This document shows positions 22,613-35,523 of a stretch of DNA of 64,000 nucleotides, piece by piece. The notes beneath the pieces are model-generated. The model was not told the DNA's origin. It saw only the letters and a program-made list of their open reading frames with translations, and made no database searches. Origin of the DNA: Phaeosaccion multiseriatum. Lineage: Eukaryota; Ochrophyta, other classes. Location: positions 3,410,001-3,474,000 of the forward strand of contig OZ218958.1 in the NCBI GenBank assembly GCA_965112735.1, in the 5' to 3' direction. A program made the position numbers and the translations under genes. Position 1 is the first letter of the stretch; the number at the start of each line of letters is the position of its first letter.

Positions 22613-23781
22613 AAACGCGCTAGGAGCCCTTGTGTCCTTCGCTCCGATGGAAGGGCTCCGCACCCTCCCTTCCCTCCCGCATTCCCTGCCTGCTCTCTCT
22701 CACGTCTCCTCCCTGGAGGCAGTCCCGCCTCACCCCCTTGTATCCACCCCCCTGTACTGATGCGGGGGTGAGCGACAGCCATCCACTGCCATCCAAGCCA
22801 TCCAAGGCACCCCCCCTTCCCAAGCAACTACACCGAACGACTCAGATGCGGCCCTTGCCAGGGAAGATGGGCTTCCTCAGAGGGAGCAGAGACGACCATC
22901 CTTGGGGGCGCAGGCACGACGAACCTATCCAAAGGCAGAACAACTCCTCTCCTGAAGACCTCCTTCCCTCCCCGTCCACGGGTTCCCGCACCTGCACGTC
23001 GATCCTGTCCTGCAAAGCGTCGGCGGCCTTTTGGGCGGACACAAGTTGCTCCGGGGAGAGGCTGGCTGGGGCTGCGTCGACGGCGGCGGGGGTTGCTGCC
23101 GGCGCTGCTGCTGTTGCCGCTGCCGCTGCTGGGGTCGGTGCTGCGGAACCCTCTGCTGCGACAGGCACCACCGCCGAGCTCTCGTCTTTTGCGCCTTCTT
23201 CTTGGATTGAGTTGCCGTGGAATGTAGGAGGAAAGGGCAGGGAGAGGTACAGCACCCGTTAAATTGGGTTGGAAGCAAGATCGGAGGAGCAGAGAGCAAG
23301 GGAAAAGAGTCCTATCCCCCTCCCCGCTCTACACCATCGCCCATCTCTCGGGTTTGGCAACAGCCTGGAACAGCGCTCCGCAGTAGCTAGGCCAGCCAAC
23401 ACAGCGCAGCCGTCACGATGACTGCTCCTTGCACTCATGCATGCCGACACAGCGGTGACCAATTGCAGAGTCTTTTGAACTTGGATTCTTCTCCGATCAG
23501 TTCCTCCCAGGGAACAAAGAGAAGGCAAGGCTGCATGAAGCGCAGGAGAGCTGCAGCAGCCAAGATTCCCTCTCCTGTCTCCTCCCCGTCCAGCTTTGTG
23601 TTTCCCCAGTCAGCGGCAAGTCAAAATCCCTTCTGGCCGTGGCGTGCCAGAGCACCACCCCGTTCCAAGATCCAATCCACTTCCAGAAGCCTCCCTGGCG
23701 CATGGGTCCTGCCGCCCTGGATAACTCACCTGTACTCTCCGGGGCAGCTGCCGTGCTCGCTGCGGGAGGGTCCACCTCCAT
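22194..23781 (-). CDS. DPY30: DPY-30 domain protein
   Basis: DPY-30 proteins dimerise and serve in COMPASS/MLL histone H3K4 methyltransferase complexes; related domains also occur in flagellar radial spokes. Exons 23730-23781, 22992-23200 and 22194-22355 join in phase to give 140 residues. The N-terminal 85 residues are Ala/Pro/Val-rich and low in complexity. The C-terminal domain (about 90-130) has [19 protein letters not shown] and [20 protein letters not shown], the two-helix DPY-30 signature nearly as in animals and plants. A short Gly/Ser tail follows. Small size and no other domain favour the COMPASS subunit over a radial-spoke protein, but the sequence alone does not exclude the latter. 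Confidence 0.92.
22371..22613. repeat. GGGGA and (GA)n arrays in the DPY30 intron
   Basis: GGGGA pentamers at 22371-22415, GGGGTGGAGG repeats at 22485-22510 and a perfect GA array at 22560-22611, all in the second intron of DPY30. On the gene's strand the first array is the pyrimidine tract before the acceptor of the last exon. Confidence 0.85.
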
Positions 23782-24071
23782 GCTCTATGCCTTCTTTGAG
23801 GAAATGAATTGTCTCCCCAAAACGGGAGAGGGAGACAAGCTGAAACTGGAAATGCTCGAGTTTTGGGTGTCGATCATCGATTTCTCGACTTCAAACTTTC
23901 ACTTTCCTCTCTCGTGGGGACTCCTTTATATCACAGCCCTGCCGTGCATCCTTTTTCTCTGGGACAGGTCTCCTGTATAGCTGGCATCTGCCGCTTCCCG
24001 GGTTGCGAAAGCGGCGCGCTGGGGGGGGATAGGTCCCCTTCTGGCGCTTGAAGCTCTAGGTAGGATCGCCT
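23782..24071. promoter_or_regulatory. Divergent spacer between DPY30 and the ankyrin-TPR gene
   Basis: About 290 bp between two divergent ATGs, almost free of simple repeats and less GC-rich than its surroundings. Likely a compact bidirectional promoter. Confidence 0.45.
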
Positions 24072-27000
24072 ATGGAGAAGCAAACACAGAAGCAAACAGG
24101 GGCACAGGACGGTAAAGAAGCGGAGGAAGCGCCGTGTCCCTTCTGCGTTTTCGAAGGCCCGGGTATCGTCCGCAATGCTTGGCCTACTCTGTCCGACGCC
24201 ACTGTCCACCTCCCAGAGGAGGAGGTGCAAGCGTGGCAGGCACAGGGGAGGGCAGTAGACGACGGGTGGGACTACAACACTTGCATCTGTCGGGGGGAGA
24301 GCAGGCGCACGACCTACAGCCAGTTTTCGCGACTATGGAAGGATCTGCTTGAGGAGGAGAAGATCGAGGAGGAGGAGCAAGATGAGGTGGAGGAGGGTGT
24401 TGGAGGGAGTGGGAACGAGGGACGAGCAGAGGAACGAGCAGGGGCGGCAGAGGAGTCTGAGGAACGAGCAGGGGCAGCAGAGGAGTCTCCTCATGCAGAA
24501 GCGTGGAGGATGTGTGCTCCGAACATTTGGGACACGTTGAAAAGTGTCGTCGCCGTAGGGAGGCACCTACCGGGTGCCGCGAGCCTTGTCCACAGCTGCC
24601 TCGGGGAGCTAGAGCAATGGAGGAGCTCCTTCAATGACTCTGACCGGAAGCTGGTCAGAACGACCCTCATTACCATCGCCTTTTGTCAGCGCAGCGCAAC
24701 CATACCCATGCTCCGCGTGTTGGCCAAACCCCGGGAGGGCTTCCGGGTGTCGTGGGATACATTCAAGCTGAGCCTGCTGGAGGAGGGGCAGGAGCCGTTC
24801 CTCAACGAGGAGGCCTTCCTCCACTCCCGCCTGGACTCGTACTTCCCGCTCTTCATAGCCGTGGACCGCCTGCTGCTGAGCCACTTGAACCTGAGAGTAC
24901 TCCCGCTGCACACCGCAGATGGACCGGGGGATGGCAGTCAACGGCAAGCACAGGAGGACGCGTATATCTTCGGCGATCGTCTGCGCTTTTGGGTGCGGGA
25001 GCGGGGTGCGAGCGTCGTTGCCCCGGTGATATGGGGCGAGCGGATGGGAAGGAACACGGGGCTCTCCTCGGTGTGGTGCGCGGCCATCACAAGAGGGGGA
25101 GAGGACGTGTTGGAGGTGAGAGAGGGGGGGGGGGGCATTTGTTGACTTTGTAGGGGGGAGGTGCGAGGTGTCGGGGCCATAAGTAGAGTGATTAGGGGGG
25201 GGGGTTGGTTGTGTGATTTGGGGGGGGGGGGTAGTGTGCTTGGGGGGTGAGTAGGTGGTAGGGTTGTGGGAGGGGGGGAGGGAGGGAGGGAGGGAGGGCA
25301 CGACGACTCTTCCTTCTGGAGAGCAGACCACGCAAGGGATGGAAGGAAGGAAGGAAGGAAGCAGTGGTACAGCTCTCCTTCCTCCCCTCCATGAGCTCTG
25401 GCCATGCGCTTGCAGACCCATTGGGCAGTCTTGGGCTGTCAGTCCTGGCAGGGGGTTGACAGTGTTGGCTGATTGACTGATTGGCTGTTAGTCTTTAGGG
25501 GATGGGCCTCTGCTCTGCTTGTGCGGCACCTTCCTTCTCTTTGTTCTTTTTCCTTTGCTTCGACTACGCTAAATGGAGCGCCTCCCCCTCCTCCCCCCAC
25601 CCCTCCCCGTCCACTGCCATCCCCTGCCATCCCCCCCAGTTGCTGCTGTCCCTCCTGCGTCCCTCTGAGGGGGAAGTGGTGAGTCTCAGAGGCGTGTGTC
25701 CCGAGGGGGTGCGGCTTGTGCTGGAGGCCGTCCTCCCCCCCCGGGAGAGCGAGTGGGGACCACCCCGTGAGGACCATCTGCACCTGAGCCGCCGGGCCCT
25801 TGCGCTTCTTGTACAGGTACGTGGGTACGTACGTACTTACGTATGCGGCTCTTTTGACCGCTGGACTGGGCCGTGCATGCGCCGTGCATGTACATGGGCC
25901 CTTAGTGCGTGCCGAGCGGTTATGTAGTGTGACGTAGTGTTACGTATAGTGTTTTGCTTCCAAACATACGCTTGCCCTGCTACGATAGTCTGCTGGTCTG
26001 CCTACCCTCGCCCTGCTGGCCTGCTGCTGGCCTGTCGTTGCTTCCCTTTGCCTGCTATTCGTAGTGGGATCGATCGCACCGCTCACAGACTGACTCTGTA
26101 TCACCAACGCGGTCATGTTGCGCAGAGAGGCGGTTGGGATTTGGACCCTGCCGTATTCATGAGGAAGAACTTGCTCAAGATGGGCCTGCCCGCCTTCGCC
26201 AGGGATAACTTGGGCACCAGCTACCCCAAGCTCACACACACCCTCACCGAGCTCGAGCACGAGGTGGCCCAGCGAGGGGCAGACTACACCCCCACCCCCC
26301 CTCAGGGCACACAACACTTGCCCTTCTCCTCCTGCTCCTCCCCCCCCCTGTCGCCTTCCCCTCCTCCTCGTGTTCCTCCTACCCAATCGGAGAGTGCACG
26401 GGAGGAGCAAGACCGGGACGCTGCGACGTATGAAGCGGCGACTGCGGCTGAGGAGTCTGTGAAGAAGCAGAAGCAGTCGCAATCGTCAGTGAAGAAGCAG
26501 CAGTCACAATCGTCACTGTCCATTCCAGAGCGCTGGCTGCTCACCTGCTCTGTGGAGGAGTTCACGGCGGCGGTGGAGCAGGTGGAGAAGGGGGAGGGCG
26601 GGAAGGAGGAGGGGGAAGAGGAGGAGGAGGTGGGGGGCCGGGCGGATGAAGGTGGAGGTGGTGGTGAACAAGAGCAAGACGGAGCGCCCAGTATATCACC
26701 AACTGCTGCGTCTGTGTCTGTGTCACCAAGCTCGGCCGTGCGAGGCGTGAGGAAGGGCGGGGTGAGCTCGTCGCTCCTCAGGCAGCTCATCCAAAGCCTC
26801 AAACCCTCACCAGCAGGACGGGGAGACTACTCCGCCCTCCAAAAGCTTCCCCTCCTACTGAGGCTGGCGGGGGGGGAGGTGTGGTTCGAGCCGGAGGCGA
26901 TGCTCCAAAGCAAATACGCTCTCTTCAGCACCCTGCTCAAGCTTTATGAAGCGGCGACGCGCAATGTTCCTGCCTTCAGGGCCCTTGTGCAGGCCTTCCT

Positions 27001-28505
27001 GCAGTATGGCTTTCACGAGGAGAGCAAAACGGCCACACTGGAGCTGCTGGAGCAGGTGGGAGGGAAGGAAGGAAGGAAGAAAGGCTCACTCACTCACTTG
27101 CTCACGCCCACACGCCCACACGCCCTCACTCCCTCCCTCACTCACACACGCACTCACTCACACACTCATGCACTCCCTCCCTCCCTCACCCCACTTACCC
27201 ACCCACCCACCCACTCACGCACCCACCCACGCACGCACCCACCCACTGACTTATGCAGGTGTGCAGGGGTGGCGACACGGAGGGGGCGCGTCTCCTTCTG
27301 CAGAGTGACTTCACCGCAGACTTCCTCACGCCCAACATCCTCCTGGAGGCCGGCAAGGCGCCCATCTGGTGCCTTCTTCTGGCCATTGAGCTCGGCCGCA
27401 CCGAGATTCTCGAGGCTATGCTTCTGTCGGGCAGGGTGGGGGGGGCCAATGAGGAGGGCAGAAGGGACCTCTGCCATGTCAGCGACACGTGTCAGGACAA
27501 CGGGCAGCCCGGCGTGGCCGCGGGGAGTGAGGGCGCGGGGAGCGAGGAGGGGCCGGGTGCGGGGGGGGGTGAGGAGGGTGCGAAGCGAAGGGGGAAGGCG
27601 ATGAGCCGGGAAGGAGGAGGAGGAGGAGGAGGAGGAGGAGGAGGAGGAGGAGGAGGAGGAGGAGGAGGAGAAGGCAAGGGGGACATTGCCCATACGACAC
27701 CGCTGCATTTCCTGGCCTCGAAGCGGCCTGAGCTGAGCTCTACGGCGGGGAGGAAGAGGCCCCTGAGTCGGCAGCAAGATGCCGAAGATGCCAGACAAGT
27801 TCAGATGCTTGAGCTGTTGATGCAGCACGGGGCCAGCGCGGTCAAGTGTCCGCAGGGAGAGAGGGCGTCGCCATTTGTGCTGGCCACAGAGCGGAGGGAC
27901 GAAAAGTTTGTGAGTGCGAGGAGCGAGGAGAGGAGCAAGGGAGGGAGAAGGAAGGAAGGAAGGAAGGGAGAGAGTTTTACAGTCCTGGCGCTCCCTCTTT
28001 GCCTCACTCTCTCACGTACACACACACACTCACACTCACACTCACACTCACTCTCTCTGCTCCTCTCCTCGTTCGCCTTTCCCCGCGCCACTCTGCTGCT
28101 TGCTTGCTTGCTTGTGATCCCGTGTGTCTCTGTGTGTGTGTGTGTGTGCGTGTGTGTGTGTGTGTGTGCGTGTGCAGATGAAAGTGATGATTGACAACGG
28201 CGCATGCCCTTCTGGAGACCCTCACGCAAGGGACGCGATCAGCCCCCTCTCCAGCATCATCATGAAGCTCTCTATGGTATGCAAGTGGGTGTGTGTGCGT
28301 GTATGTGTGTGTGTGTGTGTATGTGTGTGCTTGTGTGGCTGCGTGTGTGTGCGTGTGTGTGTGCGTGTGTGTGTTTGCCTCTCTCTTCCGTCAAGACACT
28401 CAGACCACGCGCAGTGACACTCGGGCGTTTTGTAGAGGGACAAGAGGAGCAGCCGCTGTCCTGTGCGTGTGTGTTTGGGGTGCGTGGGTGTGAGGGAGAA
28501 GAAAA

Positions 28506-28565
<60 letters not shown>

Positions 28566-31500
28566 TGTGTGTGTGTGTGTGAGGGAGAAGAGCAGCAGCG
28601 GGGCGGCTCACGGTCTCCGATGAAGCACCGTTACCGTTACCGTTACCGTTACCGTTACCGTTGCTGCGCTGTGCGCCCCGCACCCCTCACACCGCCTCTC
28701 CTCTCCTCTCCTCTCCTCTCCCCTCCTCTCCTCTCCTCTCCCCTCCTCTCCTCTCCTCTCCTCTCCCCTCCTCTCCTCTCCTCTCCCCTCCTCTCCTTTC
28801 CCCTCCTCTCCTCTCCTCTCCTCTCCTCTCCCCTCCTCTCCTCTGCTCTGCTCTCCTCTCCTCTCCTCTCCTCTTAGAACTACCTGAGCAAGGAGGGGTC
28901 GCGGAACGGATTTAAGGCCTCGGTACGTTGCACGTCCCTTGCATGCGGGATGGCAGCGGATGGCAATGGATGGCAGTGGATTCATGAGCACCCGCCTCCC
29001 CACCCCACACCGCCCCCTCCCTTCCACTGCCATCCTCCCATACTCCTCTCTCCTTGCATCCGCAGCCCCTGACCACCCCCCCTCCCCCCTCCTCATCCAC
29101 TGCCATCTATCCACTGTCCTCCATGCCCCCACCCCACAGCGCGAGTACGAGCAGGAGGAAGAACGCTGGTACGCAACGCTCAATTGGCTCGGCGGACACA
29201 CACACAAACCACCAGACAACCCCACGCTGGGTGGCATTGTGTACTCTGAGTTCGGCTTTGATTGGCCAATTGAGGCATGTATATGGCCACTTCTCAAGAC
29301 GGGACAGTACATCTGGGTAAGTGAGTGGGGAGGGAGGGGCGCAGGGAGGGGTGAGTGGGGAGGGGAGGGAGATATATGCAGGGAGGGAGGGAGGCAGGCA
29401 GGCATGCAGGAAGGGAGGGAGGAAGGGAGGGAGAGAGGGGGGGAGGGAGGGAGGGACACAAGCGGTGGACGCGATGGATCTTGAACCTTACACACAACTG
29501 CCCATGCGCCTGCCTGCCTCTGCCCCTCTCCTCTCCCGCTCCTCTGCCCCTCCCCCCTCCCTCCACCCCTCTATCCCCCCCCCCCTGCAGCTCGAATCCC
29601 TGCTGGGGGCCGGAGCAGATCCCAACACTCGGTCGTGCAGGGGCTGGCCTCCCCTGTGCGAGGCAGCGCACCGTCAGCATAAGGAGGTGCTGGAGAGGTT
29701 GCTCCACTACGGCGCCAACCCAAACAGCACCGGTGAGGAAGGAAGAAGGGAGGGAGGGAGGGAGGGAGGAAGGGAAGGAGGGAGGGAGGGAGGAGGGAAG
29801 GAAGGAGGGATGGAAGGAAGAGGAAGAGAGGAAGAGAGGAAGAGAGGAAGGAAGGACGTGGAAGGAAGGAAGGAGGGACGGAAGGAAGGAAGGAAGGACG
29901 TGGAAGGAGGGACGGAAGGAAGGATGGAAGGAAAGGAAGGGTCAGAAGGAAGCAAAGACGGCATGAGGGAGGGATTCCAGTGAGGGAATGTGTGGATGGT
30001 AGTGGACGGGGCGAGGAGGCGGTAGATAGGCTCTCAGAGTAATGCAACATGAGGTGTGTGGTCGATATGTAACTCTGTGTAAACCTATTCTATGGCCGAA
30101 CAGTAGGGAGCTCATTGCTGCTCATCGCAGTCAGTCAGTCAGTCAGTCAGTCAGTCAGTCAGTCAGTCATCGCTCCGTTCTGCTTTCTGTGCGCCTCTTG
30201 CTACTTCTGTGCACTGCGGAGAAGAAGGGGCTGCTTTGCTTTGCTTTGCTTTGTCAGCGCAACCAACGAGAACCCATGTAGTTGTTTCCTGACCGCGCCC
30301 GTTTCGTCCGTGCCCCCTCCCCCCTTCCCTCCTCCCTGCTCCTCCTCCTCCTCCTCCTCCTCCTCCTCCTCCCTCCTGCCCTCTTCCCTCCTCTCCCCTT
30401 CCCCAGTACCACATGGCCCTGTATACACGGACCACACGCCCCTGATGCTCCTCCTCACGCAGCATCAGCACACTCCGGAGCTTGTGGAGCTGCTGCTTGA
30501 CCATAAGGCCGACCCGAGCGTTTGTCTGGACGGACAGGATAGGCCAGAGTGTCTTAAGCTGGTAAGGGATGGCAGTGGATGGGGGGGGCAGGGGGGAGGG
30601 GAGGTACAGAAGAGTAGAGGGATGGCAGTGGATGGGAGGGGCAGTGCGCACCCCTACCCACACACGCACCCACGCACTTGCTCACTTGCTTGCTTGCTTA
30701 CAGGCCCGAAAACTGTCCAAGGCCCCTGGCTACATGGGGTCTTCTCAGCTTAAAATCTGCAAGATTCTCGAGAAGCGCTGCAAGGAGCGTAAGGAGGAGA
30801 ATGACAAGAAGGAGGCACGCAGAAGGTGAGGCAGTGAGGCTGTGAGGGAGTGAGGCAGTGAGTTGGTCAGTCAGTGAGGGAGTGAGGGAGTGAAGCAGTC
30901 AGGGAGTGAGGCAGTGAGGCAGTGAGGCAGTGAGGCAGTGAGGCAGTGAGGCAGTGAGGCAGTGAGGCAGTGAGGCAGTGAGGGAGTGAAGCAGTGAGGC
31001 AGTGAGGGAGTGAGGAAGTAAGGGAGTGAGGCAGTGAGGGAGTGAGGTAGTGGGGCAGTGAGGCAGTGAGGCAGTGAGGCAGTGAGGCAGTGAGGAAGTG
31101 AAGCAGTCAGGCAGTCAGGCAGTCAGGCAGTCAGGCAGTGGGGCAGTGAGGCAGTGAGGCAGTGAGGCAGTGAGGCAGTGATGCAGTGAGGCAGTAAGGC
31201 AGTGAGGCAGTGAGGGAGTGAGGCAGTCATGCAGTCATGCAGGGAGGGAGGGAGGCAGTGAGGCAGTCAGTCAGGCTATTGGTGCGCAAATTGAGTGGCG
31301 TATAGTGGGAGGGGAGGGACGGCTTAGGTCGGGGCGGGTCAGATTGAGCGAGCCTCGCTTTGGGTTGGGCTTGGGTTTGGATTGCTTAGGGTTGGGCTTG
31401 GGTTTGGATTGCTTAGGGTTGGGCTTGGGTTTGGATTGCTTAGGGTTGGGCTTGGGTTTGGATTGCTTAGGGTTGGGCTTGGGGTTTGGATTGCTTAGGG

Positions 31501-34500
31501 TTGGGCTTGGGTTTGGATTGCTTAGGGTTGGGCTTGGGTTTGGATTGCTTAGGGTTGGGCTTGGGTTTGGATTGCTTAGGGTTGGGCTTGGGGTTTGGAT
31601 TGCTTAGGGTTGGGCTTGGGTTTGGATTGCTTAGGGTTGGGCTTGCTTTGGTTTGTTGGCACCTTCATCTGCTCCCTCTCCACTCCTCTCATCTCCTCGC
31701 ATCTCGCCTCCGCGGTTTCGTCGGTTTCGTGTATGTGTCCTCTCCCCCCCCCCCCCTCCCCCTTTGGACGCGACGCAGGGAGGTGGAGCGCGGGGTGGAG
31801 AAGACGATGAAGGAGAGGGCGGCCGCAGAGGAAGCGGTGCTGAGAGCAGAGAGGGAGGTAGAGGAGGCACTGAGAGACGCAAGGGCAAGGCAGGCGGAGA
31901 GGGAGCTTCTTGACGGGCTGCAGGAGGAGGAGGACAGCAAGAGGGAGAGGGAGAGGGAGAAGGACAAAGAGGTGTGTGTGTTTGGGTGGAGGGTGGGGAT
32001 GGCGTGGAGCAGGGGGGTGGGAGGTGAATGGGGAGTGTGTGCTGTGCGGTGCGTGTGCAGGTGTAGGTGTGGATGTGGGTAAGTGTGTCAGAGCAACAGG
32101 GACCTAACCGTGCCTTTTCACTCTCCCTCTCCCTCCACCTCCCTCTTCCTCCCCTCTCTTCTCTCTCTCTCCCCCCCTCTCCTCTCTCTCCCCCTCCCAT
32201 ATTTCTTGCCTGGTCCTCCACCCCCCTGCCCCCCCCCCCCGCCCCGCCGCGTGTGTTGTGTGTGCGCACTCAGATCAAGACGAGCGCCAAGGGCAAGGGA
32301 GGGAAGGGAGGGAAGGGGGGCAAGGGGGGTAAGGGGAACAAGGGGAACAAGGGGGGGGGCGGAGGAGCCAAGGCCAGAGCAGAGGCTGCAGCGAGGGCAT
32401 TGGCAGAGAGGAACGACTCCAAAGCGAAGGAGCAGGAGCTTCTCGACGCCATGACGGCCAAAGAGACCAAGCAGCAGCAGTATATACAGCAGCAGGAGCA
32501 GAGGCAGCAGGAGCAGAGGCAGCATGAGCAGAGGCAGCAGGAGCGGCAGCAGCAGGAGCAGCAACAGAAGCAGGAGCAGGAACAGCAGCAGAAGCAGGAG
32601 AAGCCACAAGAGCAGCAGCTGCAGCAGGAGCAGCAGAAGAAGCAGAAGCAGAAGCAGAAGCAGGAGCAGAAGGGGAATGGCAGACCGCAGGCCCCGCCAG
32701 TTGCTGGTGTATCACCAACCGCTTCAGCGCCACCTCGCCTGCCCCTTCCCACACACGCCGCAGTAGAAGGAGGAGAGGACGCGTGTTTGCCATCTGAGGC
32801 TCCATCTGCTGCTGCACCACCAACTGCTACAGATGGAGAGGGCTCTTACTGGTACGACCTCAAGACCGCGAACGGCCTCATCCTTGCCAAGGACTGGAGT
32901 GGCGCCATCGAGCTCCTGAGCAGGTATGTAACCTTACGTATGTATGTAACCTGATTACGTAATGCTGCGTACGTAAGCCCGGTCAGTCCTCGCATCCAGT
33001 AGGGCGTCAGGCATCAGTATGTCAGCAAGAGCGTGGCTCCGGCACTGGCACTGAGCACTGGCAGGAAAGGACAGAGGACAGAGTGGAGAGGACATGTCTG
33101 CTCTATGGCGTGCCTCTCTCTCTCTTCTCTCTCTGACTTGGCTCATTCGCCGCCTCCCTCGTCTCATGTGCTGTAAAGTACCACAGCGTCCCTACTCTCT
33201 CACCATCCCGCCCTCCCTCCTCCCCCTCCCTCCCTCCTTCGCAAGGATCATTGACGAGCACGATCCTTCTGTGGAGGCGCACAACAACCGAGCTCTTTGT
33301 TGGCTCAGCCTCCCCGACCCGCAGCCGCTCAACGCCCTCCAGGACACTTCCTACGTGCTCGACAGAGAGGGGGGCAATATCAAGGCGGTGTTCAGACAGG
33401 CAGAGGCGAGGCTCCTGTCAGGGCAGAGCGAGCTTGCCTGCCTGGGGTATACAGCGGTGTTGGGGAGGGAGCCCGGGCATCCGGCGGCGATGGAAGGGAG
33501 GATGAAAGCGGCGAGGCAGGCGGAGAGGGCCAATCGTGAGGAGATGGAGAGGGAGAAGGAGAAGGAGAGGGAGAGAAAGATGGAGATGGCGGAGGCGGAG
33601 GAGGAGCAGAAGGAAGAGAAGGAGGAGGACGAGGACAAGGAGGAGGAGAAGGAGCGGGATAAGGAGAGGGAGAGAGAGAGGGAGAGGGAAAGAGCCCAGC
33701 TGGAGGTGGAGCAGAGGGAAAGGGAGGAGGAGGACGAGGACAAGGAGGAGGAGAAGGAGCGGGATAAGGAGAGGGAGAGAGAGAGGGAGAGAGAGAGGGA
33801 GAGGGAAAGAGCCCAGCTGGAGGTGGAGCAGAGGGAAAGGGAGGAGGAGCAGCGGGAAAGGGAGAGGGCCGATCTGGACAGGCAGCGGGCAGAGAAGCAG
33901 CGGGAGAGGGAGAGAACGAGAGAGAGAGCCAATCTGGAGAAGCAACGGAAGCAGGAGCAGCAGCAGGAGGAGCGGCGGGAGAGGGAGCGCGAGAGAGCCC
34001 TCCAGGTGAAACGACAGAAGCAGTTGGTGATCAAGCAGCAGTTTGAGCAGCGGAAGCGGGAGCGGGAGCAGCAGCAACAGCAGCAGCGAGAGCAGCAGCA
34101 ACAGCAGCAGCGAGAGCAGCAGAAGCAGAAGAAGCAGCAGCAGCAGCAGCAGCAGAAGCAGCAGAAGCAGCAGAAGCAGAAGCAGCAGCAGAAGCCGAAG
34201 CACCAACAGGCGCAGGAACAGAGAGAGGCGGCTCGTGTGGAGGCCCCGGGGGGCGAGCACGGCGTGGAGGGGAAGGTGGAGGAGAAGGCGGAGGTCGACG
34301 CCATGCAGAGCCTTTTCCACTTACAGATGCAGATCGGCCATTTGCAGCAGGAACAGTTGATGATACAGCAGCAGCAGCAGCAGTTGGTGATACAGCAGCA
34401 GCAGCAGCAGCAGCAGGAGGAGGAGCAGGAGCACGTGCAGGACTACGCTCCCAAGCCGCCCGACACACACACGGGCCTGGGGCTCACGGGGTTTGGAGGG

Positions 34501-35076
34501 GTAGACCTTGGGCTCGGATCAGCATCAGGCCTGGGGCCAGACTTTCCTCTGCAGCTGCAGGACCTCGAGGGCCTACAGGAGAAGCAGTCGGTGATGCAGG
34601 ATGTGGAGCAGTTGGTGATGCAGGGAGACGACTTCGACCACCACCTGCAGACCTTCATCAGCTCGGGGCAGGGCATGGCAGTGGAGGGTGAGGGGCAGTC
34701 ATATGGGCAGGGGCAGTGCATGGGGCAGGGGCAGGGGTCAGGCCAGTCATATGGGCAGAAGGAGGAGAAGTGGCAGCAGCAGGACCTGTGGCAGACGCCT
34801 CAGCAGATGGTGGGGGCTTTGTTCCGCGATCTGGGGATGGAGGAACAGCAGCGGCAGCCGCAGCAGCCGCAGCAGGACGAGCAGCGGGGCCGGGGAGGAG
34901 GAGAAGGAGGACGACGAGGAGGAGGACGAGGACGAGGAGGAGGAGGGGGAGGAGGAGGAGGAGACGCTTTCTCGCCGCCGGACTTGTACACCGGTCCAGG
35001 GCCCCTCCACGAGGAGCAAGGCTCCCATGAGAGCCTGCCGCATCACCAGCACCAGCAGTTGGTGATACAGCCGCAT

Positions 35077-35116
<40 letters not shown>

Positions 35117-35523
35117 TGGGCCACTTCCCGGGGCCCATGCCAGAGATGGACTGGGGCGCCCCCAGCCCGTCAGACCCAAGGTACGACCGGCGCCAGCCAC
35201 AGCGCCAGGAGCAGCAGCAACACCAGCAGCAGCGGCGGCGGCGGCAGGGAGAGGGGCAGGGAGAGGGGGGGTGGGCAGCATCATCATCATCAGGGGCAGA
35301 AGCAAGGAGAGGGGCAGGCGGGACGGAAGGAGGCGCGTACGCCCCCGGGGCTGGCCTCCCCCCCGGGGCTGGCCTCCCCCCCGGGGCTGACCTTCCGCCG
35401 CACTACATGGGCTCCGGGCTCGGGCAAGGGGCGCCACAAGCCTCACATACACATGCACATACACATGCACATGCACATGCTCCTTCCTCCTCTTCTTCCT
35501 GGAGGGGGGGGGTGAAGCGTTGA
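24072..35523 (+). CDS. Very large ankyrin- and TPR-repeat protein with Gln-rich C-terminus
   Basis: Thirteen exons join in phase to one frame of 2220 residues: 24072-25115, 25640-25816, 26126-27055, 27259-27909, 28178-28276, 28878-28922, 29140-29316, 29591-29732, 30407-30561, 30704-30825, 31779-31971, 32274-32923, 33246-35523. The N-terminus has CPFC and CIC cysteine pairs that could bind a metal. Ankyrin-like repeats follow, clearest in exons 29591-30561 ([28 protein letters not shown]). Then come a charged coiled coil, a GKGGKGGKG basic patch, and a TPR-like helical pair split by an intron ([23 protein letters not shown]). The last exon encodes about 250 residues of RERERE/EEEE coiled coil and then long Gln-rich tracts holding many LVIQQ segments. 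Likely a scaffold. Unbroken phase supports one gene, but fusion of two adjacent genes by my joining is possible; cDNA is absent. Confidence 0.7.
28290..28870. repeat. GT, GTTACC and TCTCC arrays in one intron
   Basis: The 28277-28877 intron is mostly repeats: GT-rich from just after the donor (28290-28375), perfect GT (28508-28580), about six GTTACC hexamers (28629-28662) and a long TCTCC/CCCTC tract (28695-28872) that ends at the TAG acceptor. Confidence 0.88.
30826..31275. repeat. 8-bp repeat GTGAGGCA starting at a splice donor
   Basis: The intron donor GTGAGG is the first unit of an octamer array, GTGAGGCA with GTGAGGGA and GTCAGGCA variants, roughly 50 copies long. Every unit contains a donor-like GTGAGG. 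Confidence 0.9.
31360..31650. repeat. 27-bp minisatellite containing TTAGGG
   Basis: About ten copies of a 27-bp unit with GGATTGCTTAGGGTTGGGC, in the same intron. Two copies have one extra G, which shifts the register. The TTAGGG hexamer is once per unit, not in tandem. Confidence 0.9.
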
